The notes under the pieces were generated by a model that searched no databases, was not told the DNA's origin, and was given only the letters and a program-made list of their open reading frames with translations. 64,000 bases of DNA from assembly GCA_038503035.1 (NCBI GenBank), contig JAVSML010021662.1, positions 124,001 through 188,000 of the forward strand, written 5' to 3'. This DNA comes from Crocodylus rhombifer (taxonomy: Eukaryota > Chordata > Crocodylia > Crocodylidae). Shown here in pieces: positions 12,991 to 24,076 of the stretch. Position 1 is the stretch's first letter; the number at the start of each line of letters is the position of its first letter. The translations under genes were made by a program, and so were the position numbers.

Positions 12991-14885
12991 CCAGAAGGAG
13001 CAGGGACAGCTGGGTCTCAGCAGGAAGGGCACTAGCTCACTAGCCAGGAGATGCAGACCACCCACCTGGGACCCTGGAACTATGAGTTACCCAGGGAAGG
13101 GGATTCTCACAGGGGAGGGGAAAGTTGCCCCAGATGGTGAGGCTGCAGGGGAAGTCTAAGCAAGTGACTTGGGTCTAAAATCATTCCCTCTGGGCCTGTC
13201 CCTGAAGGTCACGGCGGGACCTGGAGAGCACTGAGGATTTCCCCTCCCTGGAGTGCAGCCAATGCTCCAGTGGACCACTTGAGGGTTTTTGGGGAAGGGG
13301 CATAGGAGGTTAAGGTTAACCTGATGTTGACGCACCTTATATTCTGAAGGTGAGTGATTTATATGTTGTAATATTGTGCCTTATATTTTGTGTACTTCTA
13401 TATTTGTGTATTGGTAATTTAATAGCGTGTATAACCCTGCCTGGGGAAGCTGCTGGGCTCCCTTGCTGTTAGTTACCTGTGTTTACCTGTCACTTACCTG
13501 AAACCCCAGTGGTGGTAACCCATTGTAGAAAATAAGGTTTATAATTATATATATATATATGAATATATACTGTTATATATATGTACATAAGTTTATATTT
13601 ATTTATATTTTTTATCCATTTCTGTAAATAATAATGTATATAGTTAAGTTCTGGCTTGTCCTGGCCTGACTCCTTTGGGACGGAGGGAAACTGAGTAGTC
13701 TGCAGTTTTGTCACAGCACCCCTGCCATCTAGCCATCCCCTTCAATTGGAGAAGGGAGTACATACCCATGTATACCTGGGCTACACCAGTGACGTCCAGA
13801 AGTGTTTCCCAGTCCGCTGGCATTCCCCGCTACTGTCCCTCTCCAGGGCCTAAAATTTCTGGCCGTGGACTCCCTCCTCCTATCCAGAGGGAGCACCAAC
13901 TTTGAAAGTGCCACAGAGTTGTTGTGGCTGGACTCAGGACCTCTGTGCCTTCTGGGGTGAGTCCTCCTACTCCCACTGCCCCATTCTCTACCTGGGGTTT
14001 CCCCTGTGCTCCCTCACAGTCTCCACTGAATAAAAAATTCTCCTCGCTGCTGTAATGATCACTAGGTTCAATAAATACAGGCATACAATGAACAAGAAGG
14101 ATTAACAAGAAACTCTGTGGAGCAGTAGGCAACTTCTGCAGACCCTCTGTCTGGCTTTAGCCAGTTAGCTTTAACTGAGGGTACCATTTCCCAATTCCCA
14201 ACCACTGTAGTCTATGTAAGGGAGCATCTCCAAATTACAATCTCTATCACCACAGCTGCTGGCAGATGTTTTGGTCAGAGAGCAGACAGATCAAGGAACA
14301 AGAGCATGTCAACTGTAATGTGTACTCATACTTTCCAGGTGACCCCAGCTAATCAAATTAATTGATGGAGCCATGTAGTGTAGCTACTGTCTGTGCTATA
14401 CTTGTACTGGGGTTAAAGGACTTGAAGTTTTGGTGGTTCCCATCCTAGGCATTACAGAAATTAGGTGAGTATTTTTAAAATAAATATGCATTAAGATAAA
14501 ACAGCTGAATTTCCCGTCCCTAAATCACATGGATTTGTGCTTGCTTACTTGAGTAGTCTCCATAATGAAGTTAGTGGGATTTCCTCTGCACTAGGTATTA
14601 GGTAAATACTAGGTTTTTGGTGCAAATGCTCTCAGTCTGGCTCATAGTCAAGATTTTACAGCTTTGATAACTGGGAGAGGAGTTCTTGTTAATTTACTTT
14701 CATTTTAATTTGACGGTTAAGTGAAGAAACAACCATGATGCATCCACAGAAAAAAGCAGAAAATGTAATCTTTATTCTGATGTGTAGAATGATCATGTAA
14801 GTATATATCATAAAATCTATCATTCAGCTCACTGGGACTAAATATTCATGAAGTACTGGCTACTTTAAGTTAACAGGGTGAGTAT
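12991..14885. other. No recognisable gene; AT microsatellite inside
   Basis: Non-coding. 13541-13600 is an imperfect (TA)n microsatellite. 13700-14130 is moderately GC-rich, begins near TGTCACAGCACCCC and contains a plus-strand AATAAA near 14072. That is vaguely LTR-like, but I could not fix both ends. Confidence 0.35.
13541..13600. repeat. (TA)n microsatellite
   Basis: An imperfect run of TA dinucleotides interrupted by GAATATATACTG, embedded in AT-rich sequence. Confidence 0.85.
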
Positions 14886-15080
14886 AGGAATGCAGGGCTG
14901 GAAGGTACCTCCTGGATCACTGAGTTTAGTGGCTTGCTATTGCAGGCAATTATATCATAAAATACCAATCTTTAATTGGTAAAACCACTTTAAATCAATT
15001 AATTTGATCCCTTTTTTCATTGAGCTCTTGAGTTCAGCCTGAAATGTGATGACAATTCATTAAGCTATGCCACAGTTTGG
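14886..15080 (-). repeat. Possible old CR1/L3 3'-end fragment
   Basis: GCAGGGCTGGAAGGTACCTCC followed by a degenerate CACTGAGTTTAGTGGC and GCAGGCAATTATATCA is reminiscent of the antisense 3' end of CR1-clade LINEs (GGCTGGAAGGGACCTC...). Much more diverged than the CR1 that starts at 15199. Confidence 0.35.
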
Positions 15081-15291
15081 GTGTTGTCTTTTTCCTTTTT
15101 GTCATTGGTGTCAGTTTCTGTGATATGAATCGAATGCTCCTATATATTAGGGCTGTGCAGAGCAGGTAATATTCAATTCGACATCCATGTCGAATATTAT
15201 AGTTTCATAGTTTCATAGTAGCTAGAGTCGGAAGGGACCTAGGTAGATCATCTAGTCCGACCCCCTGCCTTGGCAGGAAAGAGCACCGGGG

Positions 15292-18143
15292 TCAGATGAC
15301 CCCGGCAAGGTGCTCATCTAACTTCCTTTTAAAAATCCCCAGGCTAGGAGCCTGCACCACTTCCCCTGGAAGCCGGTTCCAGGCCCTAGCCGTCCTGACT
15401 GTGAAGTAGCGCCTCCTAATATCTAGTCTAAACTTACCCTCCGCCAGCTTGTGACCGTTATTCCTGGTCACTCCTGGCAGCGCACGGGGGAACAGGGACT
15501 CCCCCAATACCCGCTGATCCCCCCGACCAGTTTGTAGCAGGCCACAAGGTCCCCCCTTAACCTTCTCTTGTGGAGGCTAAACAGGTTCAGGTCCCGTAGC
15601 CTCTCCTCATAAGGCCTGCCCTGCTGACCCCTGATCATACGAGTGGCCCTCCTCTGAACTCTTTCCATATCGTCCACGTCCCTCTTGAAGTGTGGCGCCC
15701 AGAACTGGACTCAGTACTCCAGCTGCGGCCTGACCAGTGCCGCATAGAGGGGGAGGATCACCTCCCTGGACCTGCTCGAGATGCATCTGTGGATGCATGA
15801 CAGGGTACGGTTGGCCTTCTTGACTGCCTCCCCACACTGCCGGCCCATGTTCATTGTGGAGTCAATGACGACTCCAAGATCCTTTTCCGTCTCCGTGCTG
15901 GCAAGAGGGGAGTTCCCCAACCTGTAAGTGTGGTGCCGGTTCTTCCTCCCCATGTGCAACACCTTGCACTTATCAGTGTTAAACCCCATCCTATTCTCAT
16001 CCACCCACCGTTGCAACCTGTCAAGGTCAGCTTGTAGCCTATTGCACCCTTCTAGTGCACCCACATCCCCCCACATCTTAGTGTCATCAGCAAACTTGAA
16101 CAGGGTGCTTTCTACCCCCTCATCCAAGTCACTGATGAAGATGTTGAACAGTGCGGGCCCGAGGACCGAGCCCTGCGGAACCCCACTGCCCACGTCCTTC
16201 CAGGTCGAGAAGAACCCATCCACTACCACCCTCTGGGTGCGGCCCTCCAACCAGTTGGCGACCCATTTGACTGTGTGGGCATCGACACCACAGTCTCCCA
16301 GCTTTTTGATGAGGACAGGGTGAGAAACAGTGTCGAAAGCCTTCCGGAAGTCCAGAAAGACTACATCCACAGCAACCCCTGCGTCTAATGATTTGGTGAC
16401 CTGATCGTAAAAGGCCACCAGGTTGGTCTGACAAGACCTGCCACTGATGAACCCATGCTGGTTGCCCCTGAGCATGCATTCCCCCACAAGGCCCTCCTGG
16501 ATGTGTGCCAGGATAATTTTTTCAAAGAGCTTACCCGGGATTGAGGTAAGACTAACTGGCCTGTAATTTCCCGGGTCCTCTTTTTTTCCCTTTTTGAAGA
16601 TAGGGACCACATTGGCCCTCTTCCAGTCCTGCGGCACCTCACCAGAGCACCACGAGTGCTCATAGAGCCGCGCCAGGGGTCCCGCAATGACCTCGGCCGG
16701 TTCCTGTAGAACCCTAGGGTGAAGATCGTCCGGACCAGCAGACTTGAACACGTCCTGCCTCTCCAGAAGTACCCTAACTAACTCCTCGCTAACCCCTGGC
16801 CCAGGCGTGTCTCTCCCAGGGCCCGAGGGGGGCCCAGCAGGGAGGTGGCTGAACTGGTCCCTACTTAGGAAGACAGAGGCAAAGAAATTGTTAAATATGT
16901 TAGCTTTGTCATCTGGCGTGATGACTAAGTTGCCCATCGTGTCCTGCAGGGGCCCCACATTACCCGGGACCCTCTTTTTACCCCCTATGTATTTGAAGAA
17001 GGACTTCTTATTGTCCTTAATCCGGGAAGCTAGTCCTATCTCCATCTCTGCCTTGGCCTTCCTGACTGCCCCCCTACATCCTCGGGCGACTGTAACATAG
17101 TCCTTCTTGGTGATGACCCCATCCCTCCATTGGGTGTATGCCTCCCTTTTAGCAAGGAGACATTCCCGGATGCTCCTAGTGAGCCATGGGGGTTTATGTG
17201 CCCTCCTGCTCCCTTTGACCCTTGTTGGGATTACCTCCCTTTGGGCATGGAGGATCGTCTCCTTAAGGAGCAACCACTCACCTTCGACATCTGGTTCCCT
17301 TCCCCTCTGGGTCCTCAGCGCTTCCCCAACGATCCTCCTTAGCTTGTTGAAGTCAGCCCTCCTAAAGTCTAGGGCTGTTGCCTTGCTGCAGCCCTTTGCC
17401 ACCTTACGCTGGATGGTGAATTCCAGCAAGCGATGATCACTGTCTCCCAGGTGGCCCATCACCCGCAGCCCCCTCACCAGGTCATCACCCGTGGCCAGCA
17501 CCAGGTCCAACAAGGCGTCTCCCCTGGTGGGGCTGTGCACCTCCTGGGTTAGATGGAGGTCCTGCACTCTGGCTAAGAACCGACGTGAGCGATCAGACTT
17601 GGCTGACTGCTCCTCCCAGCAGATGTCTGGGAAGTTCAGGTCCCCCATGATGACCACATCCTTAGCCCTCACTGCCTCTGCGAGCTGACCTAAGAATTCC
17701 TGGTCGAGCTCTTCTCCCTGGTTGGGAGGTCTATAGTAGACTCCCACCGTTAAGTCTCTATCCCCTGGACTGCCTTTTACTCTAACCCAGAGCACCTCAT
17801 AGTGCCCCCCCTCTACCCCCTTGCTAATTAACGAGGAAGTATATTCCTCCTTGATGTAGAGTGCTACTCCTCCACCTTTCCTTCCTATCCTGTCCCTCCT
17901 GTATAGCCTATAGCCCTTGACACTCACCGCCCAGTCATGCGATGAGTCCCACCACGTTTCTGTGATCCCCACTATGTCAGGGCTGGTGACAGCTAGGAGG
18001 AGGGCAAGTTCCTCCTGCTTCTTCCCCATACTTCGAGCATTCGTGTAGAGGCATTTGAGGCCTCCAGCGGTTGTGCCCACTGACCCCCTAGTCTCAGCAA
18101 TGCCCCGTCCCCCATCACTTACCTGTTTCTCCCTTTTGACCAT
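15292..18143 (-). pseudogene. CR1 ORF2: AP endonuclease plus reverse transcriptase, two lesions
   Basis: ORF2 encodes the enzyme that nicks target DNA and copies the element RNA. From the start at 18143, the first 810 residues are open. An APE-type endonuclease covers about residues 30-240, with TNARS (N35), ITETWW (E62), GDLNFPD (D168, N170) and SDH (235-237). Reverse transcriptase follows, with NYRPVSL (526-532), FLDFRKAFD (596-604), GVPQGSVLGP (654-663) and the catalytic FADD (684-687). All catalytic signatures I can identify are present. Two lesions break the C-terminal part: a TGA at 15711-15713 after LVRPQLEY, where relatives have a cysteine codon, and a one-base shift in the C run 15519-15524. 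After the shift the normal C-terminus resumes (TRNNGHKLAEG, RLPGEVVQAP) to the stop at 15292. ORF1 ends about 80 bases upstream. The endonuclease and RT core may still be translatable, but mobility is unlikely. Confidence 0.95.
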
Positions 18144-18223
18144 TGGTCTGGGCTCGCTAGCTGTTGCTGGGCCTGGTAGTTCATCGTCTCCTCCGCCCTC
18201 ATCTTCCCCCTCCCCTGACGAGC

Positions 18224-18556
18224 CTAGTTTAAAGCCCGCCGAAGGAGGTTCACCATCCTGGAAGAGAACACACGCTTACCTTTAGGGGAAAGGTGGAGCC
18301 CATCCCATCCCAGCATGTCTCTCATCACGATGTGCCGGTCATGGCTGAGGAAGCCAAAGCCCGCCTCGAAGCACCATTCCTGTAGCCTCCAGTTGGTCTC
18401 CGCTATGCACATCTCATGGCGTCTGCCTCGACCGCTCACTGGCAGGATGGAAGAGAAGACCGCCTGTGCGCCCATCTCCCTCAGCACGCCTCCCAGAGCA
18501 TGGTAGTCCTCCATCAGGCGATCAGGGGCTCTCCTGGCAGCATCGTTAGTACCCAA
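18224..18556 (-). pseudogene. CR1 ORF1 C-terminal part, SGNH esterase-like
   Basis: The 110-residue frame begins MGTNDAARRAPDR and contains IVMRDMLGWDGLHLSPKGK near its end. GTND (block III-like) and DGLHLS (a D-x-x-H catalytic pair) are signatures of the SGNH-hydrolase/esterase domain known at the end of CR1-clade ORF1 proteins, thought to act on lipid esters and help the ribonucleoprotein. The 5' truncation at 18556 has removed the upstream part, including the block I serine region and any zinc-finger or coiled-coil segment. The apparent start codon is an accident of the break, and the preceding codon already reads into the hAT flank. The fragment ends 80 bases before ORF2. Confidence 0.8.
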
Positions 18557-18877
18557 CTAACAACAGTAAACTGGGTCCTGCTTTGATTTGCCATCTGCTT
18601 TGAGTTGAAGCAGGTCCACTTGGACTTGAGGTTGAAGCTCAGTCGAATATTCAAGCTGCTTCGACTTCCCCATAGGCTATAATGGGAAGATCAAAGCAGG
18701 CTATAATTTTGGCATTTCTTGTCTGATCTTGATGAAACTTACAGGAATGGTAGCTCCTGAGGAGCCCACAAAGCCTGCCAACTTTCACAGTGATAGGTGC
18801 AGTGGTTTGGGGGAAACTGTACCTTAGGCTGCTGACACAGAAAACTCATGATCCAGATGGAGTGAGGAGGGCGGCAT
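18557..18877 (-). other. hAT 3' subterminal region, non-coding
   Basis: This is the hAT flank resumed after the CR1. It has TCGAATATTC motifs around 18630-18670, then about 100 bases (18730-18840) containing GGTTTGGGGGAAACTG and GGCTGCTGACA. That block is the same module, in opposite orientation, as the one repeated three times in the element at 23087-24076. No coding sequence is seen between here and the transposase stop at 18878. Confidence 0.65.
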
Positions 18878-21373
18878 TCACTCCATCTGTACCTGGAGCT
18901 TGGGGACCCCCAGCAGCGGGAGGGTCACCTTGAGGAACACCAGCTGCTCCCCCAAACCAGGATCCAAGCAGGTGCGGTGGGGTGTCACAACATCGGCAGC
19001 CATGCTGAACACCCTCTCGCTTGGCACACTAGTCGGTGGACAGGATGGTGGGCGTGTTCCCGGGCAGCTGTGGCCAGATTCAGCCACATCAGGCTGCGGG
19101 TTGCCCACTAGGCCAAGGGATCGCAGTCCAGGGGCTCCACAGGCTCGGCAAGATAGGCAGACACCACAGTGTGAGGGCTGTCTGCCTGATCCTGGGGTCT
19201 GGTGGGTCTGGACCCCCTAATGTTTGCCATGGCTTTAGCCCATCTTGGGAGCACCTGTGGTGGAGGGGAAGGCTGGCTCATGGATGGCAGGCTGGGCTCA
19301 GGCAGTGGATCCCCCTGTTCCACTTCCCCCTGCCTCCGCCGTTCCACCTCTGTCACTTTCTTCATAAGTACCTCCCTACAGTGACTCAGTGTCTCGCTGC
19401 CACATATGGTGCCCTTCACCCTTGGGTCACAGATGGCAGCCAGCATATGCACTGTGTTGGACCCCAAGGGTTCAAGCCATGTCCTAAGGCCCTCCTTCAG
19501 CTGCCTCACAAGTGCCTGCAAATCTGGTGACAGCGGCCTGCCCCAGCCAGGAACATTGGCCCTCAGGAAGCTCTCCGTTTGGCTGCAGAGATCCTTCACT
19601 GTGGGGACCACCTGGCTGAGGAAGGCATCAGCAGCACTGAGGGTCTCAGTGGCCTCGAGGAAGGGCTTGAAGACCAGAAGGATCTGGGAGATGGCACCCC
19701 ACTCAGCTTTGGTCAGGGGCCGCTGATCCCAATCTCCCCAAGCAAGGCCAGCTCATGGATGGCCTTCTGTTGCTCCACCAGCCTCTCGAGCATCAGGTAA
19801 GTGGAGCTCCACTGAGTCTCCACATCCTGGATGATTCTGCACTGCGGCACATTTAGCTCTGCTTGTTTGTCCCGCAACATCTTGCCCCCTTTGATGCTCC
19901 GGTGGAAGTAGCCTGCCACCTTGCTGCATCTGGAAACAAGCCTGCTGGTGTTGCTGGCACCATCACCAGCAGCCCTGCCCCCCTCCAAGGCATCCCTCAC
20001 AATGAGATGTAAATTGTGTGCCACACAGCGAATACCAGCAAAGTTGGCATCATGGACTGCCTTGACCATATTGGCCCCATTGTCGGTGACCATGAAGCCG
20101 TGGGTGAACTCAGCCTGCCCAGTGCCTAGCCACCCCTGCACCATGTGGTTCATGGCCCCCCTTATCTCTGCTGCTGTGTGGGACTCATCCATCACCTTGG
20201 CATGAAGGAGAGCCCACCGACGGCCTGACTGGCCACACCAGTGCCCTGTGAGGGAGAGGTATGCATGATCTCCACCCCAGCTGCTCCAGACGTCCGAGGT
20301 GAAGTGTGCAGTCACCTGCGGACCTGCCTTGTGCAGGTCCTCCCTCAAGTGGTCCCTGTATGCTTCATATAGGGAGGGCCCCACCATCCTGCTGAATGTG
20401 GTACGTGTGGGCACCTGGTAGGATAGAGCCAGCAGTGCCAGTAGCCACCTGAACCCTGGCCAATCAACAAGTTGAAGGGCTGGCCATCCAGAGGAAGCAT
20501 CTCCCCAATGGTCTGGGTGACCTTTCTCACATTTGCAACTGGTCCCTTTTGCCCCCAGTGTTCCAGGTGCCCTGCCCTTGCTGTGGGGGGCCGGAGGCTG
20601 TGGAGTGAGTGGGGGCCATTCCTGTGGCAAAGGGGTGGTACCTGCGGAGATGATTCAGCATCCCCGAGGTGGTCATGTGCTTTGTTCCCTTGCCCCGGCT
20701 GATTTTGGCTCAGCAGTGCACGCAGATAGCAAATGCGGGATCATCTGCCAGCTCATAATGATCCCAGACCATGCTAGTACTAGGCCTTTCCCTCTGGCGT
20801 GTGGGTGCATCTGTGGATGCTTCTGAACTCTCCCCTTTTCAGCAGTCAGAGGCATAGCAAGAGAAAGAGCGGGCTCAGCTGAGCCGCTTGCCTTCACCTG
20901 TACAGAGGCACCTTCTGAAGTGCCTTCTGGGAAAGACCTTGTGACTTGAAAGGAAAAAACCTGAGGGGTGTCGAGCACAAACTTGACTGATTCCCCTCCT
21001 TCCCCAGAACTTCCCTTGCCAGGGTGCTGAGATCCAGATCCAGTGCCAGCTCTTTTTCCGGTGCGGGAAGGCTCAGCATCAGCAGTGACAGAGGGGTGGA
21101 GAGCGCTGGTGTTTTGGTTGCAGTTATGGTGGGAGAGGTTGTGGCTGCTGTGTCTGGACATGAGACAGCCTCAGGAACAGGCAGTGGCTCTGGTGGCACT
21201 GCTGCTTCTCTCTCTTTACTACTTGTAGCAGCCTCATCCCTTGTAGCAGGAAGAAAGAGGCTGCGTCTGAGTTTGGTGGAGGGAGAAACTGCAGCTCTCC
21301 CACTTGCAACCCGCCTTGCTCCCCTTCGTGCAGGCTGGCCAGTGTGGCCACCTGCCTTTCCATCCCGCTTCAT
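18878..21373 (-). pseudogene. hAT transposase with BED zinc finger, frameshifted
   Basis: Cut-and-paste transposase, now broken. Reading leftward: a Ser/Thr/Pro-rich N-terminus (from 21373); a BED zinc finger at about 20771-20634 (WDHYEL, CVHC, ISRG, then HLRRYH, giving a C2H2 pattern) with an internal TGA at 20710-20712; then an open 305-residue block (20630-19713) with TSDVWSSW (first catalytic Asp, residue 113), VTDNGANMVKAV (second Asp, 183) and CVAHNLHLIV. After a frameshift near 19730 the chain continues (PLTKAEWGAI) through LAAICDPRVKG. A TAG near 19108 and a further frameshift near 19045 follow, before SERVFSMAADVVTPHR and LVFLKVTLPLLG, the conserved hAT C-terminal dimerisation segment. 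I did not assign the third acidic residue. The ZBED-type hAT group is the best fit. Confidence 0.9.
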
Positions 21374-22149
21374 AATGTGTTCCTTCGTATGTAAACTGGA
21401 ACCTCTAATTGTGCTGTGCGCCGCAGATTAGATTTCTGGATGTTATGTAAATGTATTTGTGTGCGTAGATAATATATTGAGAAACGTTGGTGTGGTGGAA
21501 AGAATGAATGATGTATTAAAAATATATATATATATATATAAACTAAATTCCTATAGATAGAATAGATCCTAGGCTACTACTAACCCTATCCAATATAAGT
21601 GTAACCTAATATGAAAAGTAGTTATAAAATAAAAGCACCAAGTTATCAGAGATCCCTGTTGCTAGCATTGCAAGCAGGGAATCTGTTGAAGATCAGGGCT
21701 TCCAGCCGTTGTGGTCTGACGCAAACGTGCCGGAGAACACCAGCAGCTCAGAACCTGACCCCAAGGCAGAAAGCAGGGAGCTGAAAAACTGCTGCCTTTT
21801 ATGCATTTTCTCTGGCCGTCCCTTCGAGCACTGGGATTGGAAGGGACCTCAGAGAATGCTGACCGGTCACTGGCCAGCCACACATGCCAGTCATGAAAGC
21901 ACTCCTTTGCCCTCTCCCCCTCTCTCCCCTTACTTTCCTTTTTTTTCTCTACACAGGCAATCCAGTATAGGCAAGTCGAATATTCAATCCTTGTCGAATA
22001 TTCGACCTGTGCTGTTAATATTCGACTTCCGGTATTCGATTTGACAGCTATTCGACCAGCTGCTATTTGACTCGACTTTCACTTTTCAAGGTCGTATATG
22101 TCGAATATTTGTTGAATCAAATATTAAGTCAAAGCTTTGCACAGCCCTA

Positions 22150-23086
22150 CTATATCTACGCATCCCACACTTAAGTAAAATGAGAAACCAAGATTAGCTT
22201 AGAACATTACATTACAGGTTGGGAGAAATGCCAGTGTTTTGCAAACAAGAGCATAAAAATAAGGACTTGTATGGTCACTGGGCCTGCAAAGACTGACCTC
22301 AGCTAAAGTTAATTTTTCAAACTTTTAAATAATAAGGATTAAAAACAATGTGACCATAGCAATTAAAAAATGTAATTCTTTAAAATTAATTGCAAGAACC
22401 CTTTTCCTAATCATGTGTCATTGAACATTACCTCACCTCTACTTAGAACCGGATACTGCAAGTCCTCGTTCCACAACTCCCATTGCCAGAATTAAGAACA
22501 GCAGGACCTGGCATGTATTGGAGAGTGAATTTGGTAGCTAATTGTTAATCACCTTGTGTTGGAGCTGTCAGCTGAAATTTAGACAGAGAGTCTGTAGCCC
22601 TCTGCTACCAGATTTGTGTTTTTATTATGGAGCTGTTTCAGCAGTTAGTAACAAATACCATCTGTAATGTAGATGCACTTTGTGTACGGATCAGCAGAGC
22701 AGGGGGTCACTTAGCTCCAAAGCTTACACTAACATTGTTTGAGATGCTGTGCTACTGTAGGGTCCAGTCCTATCAAATTAATCACCTGTTATAATGCAGG
22801 GCAGGGAAAAGGCAGTTAGCTTCTGCTTTCACATTCATGTGCACAGGTTATACTTTAGGTGAAAGTTAATATATTATGATGGAGGAGGGGGTGGAATACA
22901 TGGAAAATCACATAATTCCCTTAAATGCACATCACACGGATTGATTTGCATGTACTTGTAACTAAAAACACATAGGCACTCATGGTTTTAGAAAACTAAA
23001 AAGCATTACAGAAACCCCAGACCATGACTGAAAAGAGTTATTCAAGCTCTACATCATATCCTTTTGTTTCACAGTGGAGCAGATAC
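22150..23086. other. No recognisable gene between two hAT elements
   Basis: AT-rich flanking DNA beginning with the right target-site copy of the large hAT. No repeat family or coding frame recognised. Confidence 0.5.
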
Positions 23087-24076
23087 TAGGACAGTGCAAA
23101 ATTTCACCAAGAGTTTCATTTCAACTCTGTTTCGACTCATTTTGAGCTCGAAACAGCGAAATCAAAATGAAACAAAAGGCATTGAAACAGCTTCAAAATG
23201 AAATGAGGGCACTCAAAATGTTTTGGAAGTTTCAAAACGTTTTGAGTTTCAAAGCTGGGCTTGCCTGCATGGAAACAGAAAGTAAGGAGAGGGAGGGGGA
23301 AATGGAGGAAAGAACTGCTCTCATATGGACATCTGTAGCTAGCCAGTGACTGTCATCCTTCCTTGAGGTCTCTTCTAATCCCAGTGCTTTGGGGGAGGGA
23401 CGAATAAACAGCTGTGCCTTAACACATGTACACGGTCACACAGGTCATGAGTTTTACTTGTCAGAAGCTTGGGGTGCAGTTTCCCAGAGACCCCTGAACC
23501 TGTCTCCTTGAAAACTGGCAGGCTTCATGCCCTCAGCAGGGGCTATCATCCCTGCAGTTTTCACCCTGCTGTGCTTTCACACACACGTGTGACATGAGTT
23601 GTGCTTGTCAGCAGCTTGAGGTGCAGTTTCCCCCAAACCCCTGCACCCATCTCCTTGAAACTTGTCAGGCTACATGGCCTCTGCAGGGGCCACCATCCCT
23701 GCTGTTTTCACCCCCCTGTGATTTCACACTTACAAGTGACACAAATTTTGCTTTCAAGAATTTGAGGTTTAGTTTCCCAGAAACCCCTGCACCTATCTCC
23801 TTCAGACTTGACAAGCTTTGTGACTTTAGCAGGGGCTATGCTCCCTGCTGCTTTCATTCAAATCAGGCAAGAAGTGACAAAGTTATAGGCAATTTCATGA
23901 TTCCCCCTTGGAGCCTATGGACGAAACGTCAAAACAGTGTTGAAACAGCAAAAAAGTTTTGATTAAATGAAATGGAACAGCACTTCAAAATGAAACAAAA
24001 CTCAGAACAAAATACTGTCCCATCGAAATGCAGAAACAGAAGTCGAAACGAAACAGCGCTGTTTCACACAGCCCTA
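23087..24076. mobile_element. Non-autonomous hAT element with CGAAAC subterminal motifs
   Basis: The ends TAGGACAGTGCAAAAT and GTTTCACACAGCCCTA are imperfect inverted repeats of the same type as the large hAT terminus. The outer 100-150 bases on both sides are full of GAAAC/GTTTC and CGAAAC strings. The possible 8-bp flanks GCAGATAC and GTAGATCA match at only 5 of 8. There is no transposase. The centre is three tandem copies of a roughly 145-base module. Mobilisation in trans by a related hAT transposase is inferred. Confidence 0.7.
23430..23875. repeat. Three tandem copies of a ~145-bp module
   Basis: Each copy runs GTGACA/GGTCAT..., CTTGTCAG.AGCTTG.GGTGCAGTTTCCC, CCCCTG.ACC..TCTCCTTGAAA, TGGC, GCAGGGGC.A, TCCCTGC, TTTCA. 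Copy starts are near 23435, 23585 and 23735. The third copy is the most diverged. Reverse-complemented, the unit matches 18730-18840 inside the large hAT element. Confidence 0.75.

Larger units (their letters stand above)
15199..18556 (-). mobile_element. CR1: CR1 LINE retrotransposon, 5'-truncated, young-looking
   Basis: The 3' end lies at 15199: in antisense it shows repeated ATAGTTTC units (the CR1 octamer tail), then GGAAGGGACCTAGG and a CTAGTCCGACC block. Reading leftward on the minus strand, the element keeps the last third of ORF1 (18224-18556), a short spacer, ORF2 (18143 down to 15292) and a short 3' UTR. It stops abruptly at 18556 inside ORF1, a typical 5' truncation from incomplete reverse transcription. 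It interrupts the hAT element between its left terminus and its transposase, so it is younger than that element. With only two disabling lesions over about 2.85 kb of ORF2, it is the least decayed LINE in the window. Confidence 0.95.
15148..22149 (-). mobile_element. hAT DNA transposon, autonomous type but decayed, split by a CR1
   Basis: The left end TAGGGCTGTGCAGAGC and the right end GCTTTGCACAGCCCTA are inverted copies. The flanks carry an 8-bp duplication, CTATATAT (15140-15147) and CTATATCT (22150-22157), 7 of 8 matching, which is the hAT hallmark. Both subterminal regions are packed with TCGAATATT/ATTCGA motifs (15170-15198 and 18630-18670 on the left, 21965-22120 on the right). The body holds a minus-strand transposase (18878-21373). 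Removing the inserted CR1 (15199-18556) leaves about 3.6 kb, a normal size for an autonomous hAT element. The transposase is broken, so the copy is dead. Confidence 0.9.

Noticed and set aside
20894..21431. Plus-strand 135-codon frame opposite the transposase N-terminus
   Set aside because: Antisense shadow of the Ser/Pro-rich minus-strand coding region.
23430..23875. CRISPR-like array because of regular tandem units
   Set aside because: Units are contiguous ~145-bp tandem copies without spacers, inside a hAT element in a vertebrate genome.
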